Part shown: positions 25,049 through 33,319 of the stretch, piece by piece
Layout of the letters: each line of letters opens with the position of its first letter
Position numbering within the stretch: the stretch's first letter is position 1
Origin: Aldehydirespirator sp028819505
Lineage (GTDB): Bacteria > Actinomycetota > Acidimicrobiia > Acidimicrobiales > Aldehydirespiratoraceae
Assembly (NCBI GenBank): GCA_965207755.1
Contig: OZ242297.1
Location: forward strand, 1,922,001 to 1,986,000
Reading direction: 5' to 3'
Length of the DNA stretch: 64,000 bases
Translations under genes and position numbers: made by a program
The notes under the pieces: generated by a model
Seen by the model: the letters and a program-made list of their open reading frames with translations, nothing else
Databases searched by the model: none
Told to the model about the DNA's origin: nothing

Positions 25049-28000
25049 GTGGCTCGAAGTCGGCAGTTCGCACCTCTCGCACCGCCGCCGGCGAGGGTCG
25101 CCGGAAACGACTGGAAGTCCCTCGACACGGCCTCCCTGGAGAGGTTCGAGCCCAGTCTGCGGGCCACGGTGGTGGTTCCCTACTACCAGGCGCCGGACGC
25201 GCTGGCCCTCACCCTGGCCGGCCTGGAGCGCCAGAGCTACCCGCGTCACCTCTTCGAGGTGATCGTGGTGGACGACGGGTCGGACCCGCCGCTGGAGGCG
25301 CCCAAGGGTTCGCCGCTGAACGTCCATGTGATCCGTCAGCCCGACCTCGGGTTCGGCCTGGCCCGGGCCCGCAACAACGGCGCCCGCGCCGCTCAGGGCG
25401 ACATCGTCGTGTTCCTCGACTGCGACATGATCCCCGCCCGCGAGTGGCTCTCCGCCCACGCCCGGTGGCATCACGCCGCCAGCGACGCCGTGTCGATCGG
25501 ATTCCGGCGACACCTCGACGTCGCCGGCGTCTCGGCCGACGATGTGCGTCACTCCAGCGGAACGCTCGAGGAACTGTTCGCCGACCGGCCCTGGGACCGG
25601 CCGGAATGGATCGAGTCCCACATGACCCGCACCGCGGAGTTGACCTCCGACGACGACGACTTGTTCCGCGTGGCCTCGGGCGGGAACCTCGCGATGTCGC
25701 GCCACTTCTACTGGGAGGTCGGAGGCAACGACGAGTCGTTCACCCAGTGGGGCGCCGAGGACATCGAGTTCGGCTACCGGGCCTTCACGCTCGGGGCGCT
25801 CCTCGTTCCCGAGCGCCGGGCGCTTTGCTGGCACCAGGGAGAGGGCGCCGCCCCCAGTCCCGCGGAGGCGCGCAGCCTTGAACAGCAGCGGGCCAAGCTG
25901 TCGCAGTTGATCGCACACCACGGCTTCAGGAGAGCCGGGCCGGGCCGCAGCTTCGCAGTCCCCCAGTACGTGGTCAGCGTCGACACCGGCGGGGCCGGCA
26001 CCGGCGGCCAACTCGACACCGTCGAGCGCGTCCTGTCGGGCGACGTCCACGACCTGGTCGTCTGGATCGAGCAGCAGCAGCCGGCCGGCGAGGAGGAGGC
26101 CCACGCGGCCGAGATCGCCCGACGCCTCCTCGGGGGCGACCCGAGGGTGCGCTTCGGCCCGCGGGGCGGCGCACCGAGCGCGTTCGCCGCATCACAGTTC
26201 CACATCTTCGTGCAGGCCGGCACGCCCGTCGCCACCGACCTCGTGTCCGGGCTCCGCAAGCGACTGAGCACCGCGGAATGGGCCACTACGTCGCAGCCCG
26301 ACGGCAGCGTCGCCCTGCTGGTGAGGGCCAGGAGGCTGCACCGCGAGCTGCGACGAGGCCTCGACGGAGAATCGATCACCGCGGCCACGCTGGCACCGAG
26401 GCTGCGGCGGCGCCAGGCGGCGTCGAACCCCACCCCCGAGATCGGCCTCCCCGGCAGTGTCGGGGTGGCTCGGGAAGTGCCTTCTGTCGCGCCCGGTGCG
26501 TCGACGAACACGGTTGCTTCGCCGCGGGAACTCGACGAGCCGGCCGAGCCCGACATGCCGGCAAAGCCCGACCAGACAGCCGAGCCCGACATGCCGGCAA
26601 AGCCCGACCAAACAGCCGAGCCCGACATGCCGGAAAAGCCGAGCTTGTCACGGCGGCGCCGCCAGCGAGGTCCGGAGAGCCTGCCCGCGAGCACGCCGGA
26701 GGTGATCCGGGAACCGGCCCGCGCCGCCAACGGGGGCCCGCTGCCCAGGCTGCGGAAGTTGGGTCGCATCGCCGCCTATACCGCAACTGAGGCGCGCTCG
26801 GTACGCAGCCCAGGCGACGCCGCACGGCTGGCGCGCACCGTCGGAGCATGGATGCTCCGAGCCGCGGGCTGGCGCCTGAGATGGATCGCGCTGCAATTCC
26901 GCCGAGCCGCCCGCAAGATCCGGTGGCGGATGCGCCGAGCCGCGTCGCGGATCCGCCGAGCCGCCCGCAAGATCCGGTGGCGGATCCGCCGAGCCGCCCG
27001 CGCGGTGCGCGGCGCTGCCAGGGGGCAGCCTCGCTCGACGACGATACGGCCGGCCACATATCGCCTCGGTCCGTCCATCGCAGCCTGCGGTCCGCGGTCG
27101 ACGGCGGTGTTCGCAGCCTGGACGGGGCTTCGCACCGAGTCCTCGGCACCTGCCCAGATCGTGCTGTGTGACGACTGGCCCCTTCCGAGCACGTGGAGCC
27201 CAAAGGCCGGCACCGCGGTGATCTCGCTGGGCGGCATGGAACCGACCGCGGCGACGCCTGCCTTCGACGCCGAGCAGGTCAACCCCGCGCGCTGGCCCGT
27301 GGCCCTGAAGCGGGCAGCCGCTCTCGGACCCAAGAAGCTGCTGCCGACGGGGAACACAGTTTCCAGGAAGGTGGACGCCGCCGACTTCGCGAGAGCGCGC
27401 CGCTACCACCACTTGGCCGATGTGGCCGCATATCACGCCGACGTGCAGGCCAGAGCAGGCGCCGTGGCCGCGCTCGCCGCCAACGGCGCCGTGGTGCGCC
27501 TGTGTGACGGCGGCGTCGAGGTGGCCGGACTCCTGGGCGAGAGGCTCTTCGCCCTGCTCACCGATCCTCGCATCGAGACAGCCTCGGAGGCTGAGCGCGA
27601 GGCCCTGAGCGTGGAGATGCGACGTGAGGCGCTGCGCACGCACTCGCTGCGGGCGCGAGCCCGTCAGGTATGCGAAGCAGCCTCGATGAACGTGGAGCCC
27701 CTGCCGCTGGTGTCGGTGCTGCTGGCCACCCGGCGACCGGATCGGGTGGCTGAGGCGGTCGCTTCGGTGGCGGCCCAGACCTACCCTCGCATCGAACTGG
27801 TGTTGGCCGCCCACGGCGACGGATTCGACCGCACTCGACTTGAGGCACTGGCGGCCGGCAGCGGCACGGATGCCCGCGTCCTGACCGTGCCCGCGGGGTT
27901 CGTACTGGGCGAGGTGCTCAATCAGGCGCTGGAGCACAGCCGGGGAGAGTTGGTCACCAAGTTCGACGACGACGACTTCTACGGACCGGAGCACATCTGG

Positions 28001-28396
28001 GACCTGGTGCTGGCCCACGAGTACTCCCTCGCCACCCTGGTCGGCAAGGCGGCCGAGTACGTGTACCTGGAGGGAGCGGACCGCACCCTGCGCCGGTTCC
28101 GTGGCGGCGCCGAGCGCTCAGGGTCGCAGCTGACGCTGGCGGGAGGCGCGATGATCATCGCCCGCCGCGACCTCGACGCGGTGATGGGATGGCAGCCGGT
28201 GCCTTCCGGCGTCGACAGGGCCCTCATGGGAGACGTCGTGGCCGGCGGGGGCCGCCTCTACCGCACGCACGGACGCGGCTACCTGCTGGTGCGGCATGCT
28301 CGCGGACACACCTGGGAGGCCGACGATGAGTATTTCCTGGAGAAGGCCGTCGAGGTTCATGACGGCTGCGACCTCCGCTTCGCGGGCGTCGTCTGA
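25049..28396 (+). CDS. Very large protein with two family 2 glycosyltransferase domains
   Basis: 1115 residues from the GTG at 25049. Residues about 35-300 are a GT2 domain with a GT7-C-like acceptor region: ATVVVPYYQAPDALALTLAG, VIVVDDGSDPP, VVFLDCDMIP (DxD), FTQWGAEDIEFGYRAF. A repeat linker follows (EPDMPAKPDQTA), then a very basic helical stretch (RRAARKIRWRMRRAASRIRR) likely to lie on the membrane. From about residue 885 there is a second GT2 domain: PLVSVLLATRRPDRVAEAV, VTKFDDDDFYGPEH (DDDD metal site), and a conserved tail. The two catalytic units suggest a polymerase-like enzyme, as in chondroitin synthases. A paralogue lies at 29876. Confidence 0.85.
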   Translation: MARSRQFAPLAPPPARVAGNDWKSLDTASLERFEPSLRATVVVPYYQAPDALALTLAGLERQSYPRHLFEVIVVDDGSDPPLEAPKGSPLNVHVIRQPDLGFGLARARNNGARAAQGDIVVFLDCDMIPAREWLSAHARWHHAASDAVSIGFRRHLDVAGVSADDVRHSSGTLEELFADRPWDRPEWIESHMTRTAELTSDDDDLFRVASGGNLAMSRHFYWEVGGNDESFTQWGAEDIEFGYRAFTLGALLVPERRALCWHQGEGAAPSPAEARSLEQQRAKLSQLIAHHGFRRAGPGRSFAVPQYVVSVDTGGAGTGGQLDTVERVLSGDVHDLVVWIEQQQPAGEEEAHAAEIARRLLGGDPRVRFGPRGGAPSAFAASQFHIFVQAGTPVATDLVSGLRKRLSTAEWATTSQPDGSVALLVRARRLHRELRRGLDGESITAATLAPRLRRRQAASNPTPEIGLPGSVGVAREVPSVAPGASTNTVASPRELDEPAEPDMPAKPDQTAEPDMPAKPDQTAEPDMPEKPSLSRRRRQRGPESLPASTPEVIREPARAANGGPLPRLRKLGRIAAYTATEARSVRSPGDAARLARTVGAWMLRAAGWRLRWIALQFRRAARKIRWRMRRAASRIRRAARKIRWRIRRAARAVRGAARGQPRSTTIRPATYRLGPSIAACGPRSTAVFAAWTGLRTESSAPAQIVLCDDWPLPSTWSPKAGTAVISLGGMEPTAATPAFDAEQVNPARWPVALKRAAALGPKKLLPTGNTVSRKVDAADFARARRYHHLADVAAYHADVQARAGAVAALAANGAVVRLCDGGVEVAGLLGERLFALLTDPRIETASEAEREALSVEMRREALRTHSLRARARQVCEAASMNVEPLPLVSVLLATRRPDRVAEAVASVAAQTYPRIELVLAAHGDGFDRTRLEALAAGSGTDARVLTVPAGFVLGEVLNQALEHSRGELVTKFDDDDFYGPEHIWDLVLAHEYSLATLVGKAAEYVYLEGADRTLRRFRGGAERSGSQLTLAGGAMIIARRDLDAVMGWQPVPSGVDRALMGDVVAGGGRLYRTHGRGYLLVRHARGHTWEADDEYFLEKAVEVHDGCDLRFAGVV
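26546..26640 (+). repeat. 36-bp repeats in the glycosyltransferase linker
   Basis: Units start at 26546, 26582 and 26618 (partial) and encode EPDMPAKPDQTA. They sit between the first catalytic domain and the basic helix and would change linker length only. Confidence 0.88.
26901..27008 (+). repeat. 54-bp repeat encoding a basic helix
   Basis: The segment beginning GCCGAGCCGCCCGCAAGATC at 26901 recurs at 26955. The two copies encode RRAARKIRWR blocks, making an Arg-rich amphipathic helix of over 40 residues. Confidence 0.8.
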
Positions 28397-29879
28397 GCCC
28401 GCCCGGCGAACCGCTTCATCTCGCCGGCAAGCACGATCCGGAACCGCCGGACGCGCCACCTGGTCTCGCCGGCAAGCACGATCCGGAACCGCCGGACGCG
28501 CCACCTGGTCTCGCCGGGGGGTCGCGGCGGTCGCCGCGGGAGCCCTGCTCGTGTTCACCAACGGTCCGGTTCTGCTGTTCTCCAAGAGCGTGCTGGACCG
28601 CACCGGCCGCTGGGAGGACCTGGCAGTGTGGCCGTTCCTCGCCGCGGCGGCCGTTGCCGGCGCCGCGCTGGCCGCATGGGACCTGTCAGGGGCGGGGCGG
28701 CGACCGGTAGAAGCCTCCGAGCGGATAGCGGCGATTGCGGTGGCCTGGTTCGCGCTGGCCGCGCTCGCCTCCTCGCTGTGGAGCGTGCAACCCACCGCCA
28801 CCGTGTGGCGATCCTCCATATACATCGGGATGGCCCTACTGGCATGGGCGATCGCCCGGCTCGACGCGCACGACACCTCAGCCGCAATCGGCGTGGTGGC
28901 CGCGGCGGCGGTCGGTGCCAGCCTGCTGCTGGTCGTGCTTCGACCAGACCTCGGTCTCGGACCGAGCGACTACTGGAGGGGCGTGTACACCAACCGCAAC
29001 TCCCTGGCCCCGCTGGCCGCGATCGGCGTTCTGGCCGGGCTGCGTTTCGCTCTGGCTCCCGGACGCCTGCCCAGAGGCCGAGCGGGTGGGCGTGAGAATC
29101 CGGTTCATACGGGCGAGGCCGTGGCCCGAGCGGCCCGTGAGCGCAGCGAACAGGAGCGGGAAACACCCAGCCCCGACGCGACGGGTTGGCACCTACCCGC
29201 GCACGTTCTGAAGCGGACCGCGGCGGTCGGGCTGATGCTGGCGTCGTTGGCGGGCCTGGTCGGCGCGGGCAGCCGCACCGCTTGGGTGTCGCTCATCGCC
29301 GCGTTGGCGGTGTCGAGCCTTCCGTGGGTCTACCACCGGGCTGCCGGGCACCGGGGCAAGAGCCAGGCCGGGATGATGACCGCCGCCGCGGCCGGGGCGA
29401 GCGCTGTGGCCGCGGCCGCCGGCCTGGTCGCGGTCTGGAACGTGCCCACCCTCAGCCAGCGCCGCACCATCTGGAGCCTGGTCTGGGACCGGATCGTCCA
29501 GCGGCCGCTGGGCGGCCACGGGTTCTTCACCTTCTGGGACATCGAGGAACTGACCCAGCACGTGCTGCTGCGGCGGGGCAGCGCCCACAACAGCCTGGTC
29601 GAGGTGGGCCTCGGCCTGGGCCTGCTGGGTGTGGTCCCCTTCGCGGCCATAGTGGTCCTGGCCGCCCGCAACGCCGGTCTGGCGCTGTGGCGGCGACCTG
29701 GAGCGGACACTTGGATGTGGGCCGCGCTCGTAGCCTTCCTTCTGGTGGAGAACGTGACCGAGAGCTTCGTGTTGTGGTTCTCCTACAGCTGGGTGCTGCT
29801 GATGGCCGCGGCGCTCAGAGCGCCGATCGCGAGGGGCGACGCCTACACGGCGCTCGACGGCGCGATGATGGTCGAATGA
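28326..29879 (+). CDS. O-antigen ligase/polymerase-like membrane protein
   Basis: 517 residues if the ATG at 28326 is used; it has a GGGAGG site 6 bases upstream, but overlaps the previous gene by 71 bases. The ATG at 28359 is the alternative. About ten hydrophobic segments; the loop motif GSRTAWVSLIAAL and the HNSLVEVGLGLGLLGV segment match the Wzy_C (O-antigen ligase) family. Such proteins join or polymerise lipid-linked glycans outside the membrane. The N-terminus carries a 45-bp repeat. Residues encoded by about 29073-29195 come from an interspersed repeat that stays in frame inside a loop. Its stop overlaps the next start (ATGA). Confidence 0.82.
   Translation: MSISWRRPSRFMTAATSASRASSEPARRTASSRRQARSGTAGRATWSRRQARSGTAGRATWSRRGVAAVAAGALLVFTNGPVLLFSKSVLDRTGRWEDLAVWPFLAAAAVAGAALAAWDLSGAGRRPVEASERIAAIAVAWFALAALASSLWSVQPTATVWRSSIYIGMALLAWAIARLDAHDTSAAIGVVAAAAVGASLLLVVLRPDLGLGPSDYWRGVYTNRNSLAPLAAIGVLAGLRFALAPGRLPRGRAGGRENPVHTGEAVARAARERSEQERETPSPDATGWHLPAHVLKRTAAVGLMLASLAGLVGAGSRTAWVSLIAALAVSSLPWVYHRAAGHRGKSQAGMMTAAAAGASAVAAAAGLVAVWNVPTLSQRRTIWSLVWDRIVQRPLGGHGFFTFWDIEELTQHVLLRRGSAHNSLVEVGLGLGLLGVVPFAAIVVLAARNAGLALWRRPGADTWMWAALVAFLLVENVTESFVLWFSYSWVLLMAAALRAPIARGDAYTALDGAMMVE
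28419..28517 (+). repeat. 45-bp x 2.2 repeat near the start of the ligase-like gene
   Basis: Identical units at 28419-28463 and 28464-28508, with the first nine bases again at 28509. They encode SRRQARSGTAGRATW twice. The identity suggests a recent event. Confidence 0.93.
29073..29195 (+). repeat. Interspersed repeat, copy C (inside a coding sequence)
   Basis: Aligns without gaps to copy A (9633-9755). It lies within the ligase-like gene, stays in frame and encodes a hydrophilic segment (GEAVARAARERSEQERE) between two membrane segments. Confidence 0.88.
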
Positions 29880-32824
29880 GCGGCGCGCCGCCCCCGGCCG
29901 AAATCGGCGGCAACGATTGGACGTCTCTGACCGTCGAGCCGCGGGAGACGTTCCGCCCGACGCTGCCCGTCAGCGTGGTCGTCACCTACTACGAGGCTCC
30001 TGAGGCGCTGGAGTTGACGCTTGCCGCCCTCGAGGGTCAGGACTATCCGCCGGAGTTGTTCGAGGTCGTGATCGTGGACGACGGCTCGAACCCGCCGCTC
30101 GACACCCCTCCGGACAGCCCGCTGGCCGTGCGGGTGGTGCATCAGGAGGACCTCGGTTTCGCGCTGGCACGGGCCCGCAACACGGGGGCGCGCGCCGCGT
30201 CGCACGGCATCCTCGTGTTCCTCGACTGCGACATGATGCCGGAGGCCGGCTGGCTGGCGGGGCACGCCCGCTGGCATCACGCCGCGGGCGATGTGCTCAC
30301 GCTCGGCTTCAGGGCGCATGTGGACGTGGCCGGCATCAGCGCCGGCGACGTCCGCGGCCGGGATGGCTCACTCGAGGATCTCTTCGCGGGACGTCCCCGG
30401 CAGATACCGGAGTGGATCGAGTTCCACATGTCGCGCACCGGCGATCTCACCTCTACCGACGACATCTTCAGGGCCGTGACGGGAGGGAACCTGGGGATCT
30501 CCAAGAAGTTCTACGGGACCGTCGGCGGCTACGACGAGAGCTTCACCCAGTGGGGCGCCGAGGACACCGAGTTCGGCTACCGCGCCTACACCCGGGGCGG
30601 GCTGCTGGTGCCGGCTCGCGACGCCATGTGCTGGCACCAGGGCGAGGGGGCGGCACCCAGCGCGGACGAGTCCGCCAGCCTGGAGTTGCAAAGGGCCAAG
30701 ATCTCGCAGCTCATCGCCCACCATGGGTTCAGGCGGGCAACCCCGGGGCGCAGCTTCACCGTGCCGCAGTATGTGGTGACCCTGCGGGCGACCGGGTCCG
30801 GGGACGTGGCCCATGTCGAGACCGTGGAGCAGATCCTGGCCGGCAGGGTTCACGACCTGGTGGTCTGGATCGAGGAGCCGCCCGGCGGGGACTCGACCCG
30901 GTCCGCGGATCACGAGAAGCTGAGACGGCTGCTCGCCGGCGACCCCAGGGTCCGCTTCGGCGCGGTGGGCGCCGCGCCCGAGGCGTACCCCGCGGCCCAA
31001 TTCCACATCACGATGCCGGGCGACGCGACCGTGGGTCCCGACGCCGTCACCAGGCTGCGCCAGCAGCTCGGACCCGATCCGGCTGCGTCCACCAATCCGG
31101 TCGACCCCCAGGCGGGAGTGAGCATCGTGAGAGCCTGGGCCCTGCACCGCGCCTCACGCAGGGGGGTCGCCCTGTCCCGATGTGAAGCGGTGACGCCCAT
31201 AGACCCGGACGACCTGGACGTGGACATCCTGGCGCAGGTCCCGGCGGACACGCCCCGGCTGTCGCTCGCCCGCGGGGTCCGGGCGGTGCGCCGGCTCTAC
31301 CGCCGCACGGCACGGCGGCTGCGCCGGCTCCGGCACTTCCTCAGCCGCAACATCAGGCGGGGCTTCAGCGTCGTCCGGTCCATCATGAGGGAGGCATCGA
31401 GGATCCGCAGCCTCGACGACGCCCGGGACTTCTGGCGATGGGCCGCCGGCAGCGTCGGGGTGATCGCCAGGAAGCGACTCGCCGAGACCGGTGTCAGGCT
31501 GCGATACCGCAGGCAGGCCCACTACCGGCTCGGGCCGAGGATGGCGACCGTGGGACCGGTCGCCACGGCCGTCTTCGCGGCCGCCGCCGAGGTGGACCGG
31601 ACCATCGGCCCGCAGACTCAGGTGGTAGTGGCCGACACGCCCGACCACGGTCGCGGCCTGCCGGCGGAGAAGGTGGTGATCCTCTCCGAGATGGATCCGT
31701 CGGCTTCGGTGCCGGCCTTCGACGCCGCGACCTTCAACCCACGGAACTGGCCCGCCGCCCACCGCTCCTCCCAGACCACTACGAGGTCCGTGCTGCGCCG
31801 GGGCCTGGACCCTCTCCGACTAAAGAAGCTGGGCCGGGCCCACCACGTCGACGATTCGGCCGACCACCACCCCGACGTGGTGACCCGGGCCGGCCGGCTG
31901 GCCGCGATGGCGGCCACCGGCATGGTGGTCCGGGTTACGAGCCCCGATCCCGAACTGGGCCGCTATCTGGGGTCCGACCTCTACTCGCTCATGACCGACG
32001 ACCGGATCGCGGCCGCTGATCCCCACGCGCGTGAGTCGCTGAGCATCGCCATGCGCCGCTGCGCGCTGCGGGACCACTCGCTGCGGGCCCGAGCCCGCCA
32101 GGTCCTCGCCGCCAGCGGGCGCTCCGGTCCGCCGCTGCCGCTGGTGTCGGTGCTGCTGGCCACACGGCGTCCCCACCGCGTGGCCGCGGCCGTCGAGGCG
32201 GTGGCCTCCCAGAACTACCCCCGGGTCGAGCTGGTGCTGGCCATGCACGGCGAGGGTTTCGACCTGGCGGCCATCGGCGAGCTGCTCGATTCCATCGACC
32301 TGCCGGCGCAGGCGGTGCCGGTGGCCGCGCCCGAGCCGCTGGGGGCGGTGCTCAACGCCGCGGTGGCTGAATCGACGGGCAAGCTGCTCACGAAGTTCGA
32401 CGACGACGACTTCTACGGTCCTGAGCATCTGTGGGACCTCGTGCTGGCCCACGAGTACACCCGGGCCGCCCTAGTCGGGAAGGCGGCGGAGTACGTGTAC
32501 CTGGCCAACTCGGACCGGACCATCCACCGCTTCCGGAACCGCGCCGAGCGGCGCTCGGCCAGCCTCGCCGGCGGCGCTCTGATGATCGCGCGTCACGACC
32601 TCGAGGCCCTGCTCGGATGGCGGGAGATCCCCGCCAGCGTGGACCGGGCGCTGATCGAGGACGTGTCGAGGTCGGGTGGGGGCACCTACCAGACTCACGG
32701 CATGGGATACATGCTCGTGCGCCACGACGAGGGGCACACCTGGCCGGCCAAGGACGCATACTTCCTCAAGCAGGCCGACGAGGTGCGCGAGGGCTGCGAC
32801 CTCGCCTTCGCGGGAGTCGTCTAG
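29876..32824 (+). CDS. Large protein with two family 2 glycosyltransferase domains, paralogue of the one at 25049
   Basis: 982 residues from the ATG at 29876, which shares ATGA with the ligase-like gene. Same layout as its paralogue: N-terminal GT2 (VSVVVTYYEAPEALELTLAA, VVIVDDGSNPPLD, LVFLDCDMMPEAGW, FTQWGAEDTEFGYRAYT), a shorter middle with a basic helix (RRLYRRTARRLRRLRHFL), and a C-terminal GT2 (PLVSVLLATRRPHRVAAAV, LTKFDDDDFYGPEHLWDLVL). Both proteins end in the same CDLxFAGVV. The pair flanks a ligase-like gene; they probably arose by duplication and may add different sugars of one repeat unit. Confidence 0.85.
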   Translation: MSGAPPPAEIGGNDWTSLTVEPRETFRPTLPVSVVVTYYEAPEALELTLAALEGQDYPPELFEVVIVDDGSNPPLDTPPDSPLAVRVVHQEDLGFALARARNTGARAASHGILVFLDCDMMPEAGWLAGHARWHHAAGDVLTLGFRAHVDVAGISAGDVRGRDGSLEDLFAGRPRQIPEWIEFHMSRTGDLTSTDDIFRAVTGGNLGISKKFYGTVGGYDESFTQWGAEDTEFGYRAYTRGGLLVPARDAMCWHQGEGAAPSADESASLELQRAKISQLIAHHGFRRATPGRSFTVPQYVVTLRATGSGDVAHVETVEQILAGRVHDLVVWIEEPPGGDSTRSADHEKLRRLLAGDPRVRFGAVGAAPEAYPAAQFHITMPGDATVGPDAVTRLRQQLGPDPAASTNPVDPQAGVSIVRAWALHRASRRGVALSRCEAVTPIDPDDLDVDILAQVPADTPRLSLARGVRAVRRLYRRTARRLRRLRHFLSRNIRRGFSVVRSIMREASRIRSLDDARDFWRWAAGSVGVIARKRLAETGVRLRYRRQAHYRLGPRMATVGPVATAVFAAAAEVDRTIGPQTQVVVADTPDHGRGLPAEKVVILSEMDPSASVPAFDAATFNPRNWPAAHRSSQTTTRSVLRRGLDPLRLKKLGRAHHVDDSADHHPDVVTRAGRLAAMAATGMVVRVTSPDPELGRYLGSDLYSLMTDDRIAAADPHARESLSIAMRRCALRDHSLRARARQVLAASGRSGPPLPLVSVLLATRRPHRVAAAVEAVASQNYPRVELVLAMHGEGFDLAAIGELLDSIDLPAQAVPVAAPEPLGAVLNAAVAESTGKLLTKFDDDDFYGPEHLWDLVLAHEYTRAALVGKAAEYVYLANSDRTIHRFRNRAERRSASLAGGALMIARHDLEALLGWREIPASVDRALIEDVSRSGGGTYQTHGMGYMLVRHDEGHTWPAKDAYFLKQADEVREGCDLAFAGVV

Positions 32825-32870
32825 CGGCGGGACCGCTCGCCGTCCGGGGCCGGGACCACTCGCCGTCCAT

Positions 32871-32998
32871 GCCTCGCGTGCGTGGGCCGCGCAACTGGTG
32901 CTGCAGCAGGCTGCCGGCCGCCGGGGCGCCGGCCACGACCGCGGCCGCCAGGGCCAGCTCCACCCGCAGGAACGCCTCGATGTCGAAGCTGACCACGA
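32871..32998 (-). pseudogene. Duplicated 3' fragment of the flippase gene
   Basis: About 128 bp match 33324-33451, the end of the flippase gene, at roughly 85-90 percent identity by eye. Read on the minus strand it gives VVSFDIEAFLRVELALAAAV and LLQHQ, parallel to VVSFDFEPFLRVELALVAAV and LLQHQ of the intact gene. No start or upstream part is present, so it is a non-functional remnant. Confidence 0.85.
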
Positions 32999-33003
32999 TA
33001 CTG

Positions 33004-33201
33004 TCACGGACCCGGCTGGGGAAGGGCATCCGGGCCGTGACCTGCACGTACGGGCCCGCCCTCCGCCCGTCGGCCGGGCTCCTCCTTGAGGTCGAGCCGG
33101 GTCGTTTCGATGTGCTCCACAGGTTCGCCTGCGTCGAGTTGCCGCAGCGCCGTCTCGACGACGACCTCCAACGGGCCCGGTCCGAGGTGACCGAGCGTCA
33201 T
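33004..33201 (-). pseudogene. Truncated gene, possibly the N-terminus of a Schlafen/AlbA_2-type ATP-binding protein
   Basis: A 65-codon frame starting MTLGHLGPGPLEVVVETAL continues to TTRLDLKEEPGRRAEGGPV. The LDLKEEPGRR part resembles the E-LDFKEE start of AlbA_2 (Schlafen-like) domains. Such proteins are several hundred residues long; here the frame ends where the duplicated flippase fragment begins. It has an AAGGA ribosome site and a good promoter, so a short peptide may still be made. The family assignment rests on a short motif and is tentative. Confidence 0.4.
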
Positions 33202-33261
33202 GGCCTAGATCCTTTCGCTGTCGCGATCTCGCAGAAAATGCAACTCGAAGCTGCAATCAGG

Positions 33262-33289
33262 ATTCTAGTGTTAGCTTTTGAGGTTTCAA
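33262..33289 (-). promoter_or_regulatory. Sigma70-like promoter in an AT-rich island
   Basis: On the minus strand TTGAAA (33289-33284) and TAGAAT (33267-33262) are 16 bp apart, in a stretch far less GC-rich than its surroundings (33205-33315). It points to the truncated gene at 33004-33201, with a leader of about 55 bases. Confidence 0.6.
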
Positions 33290-33319
33290 CCCAAAAAAAT
33301 GTAACTCAAGGCTTGTAGC

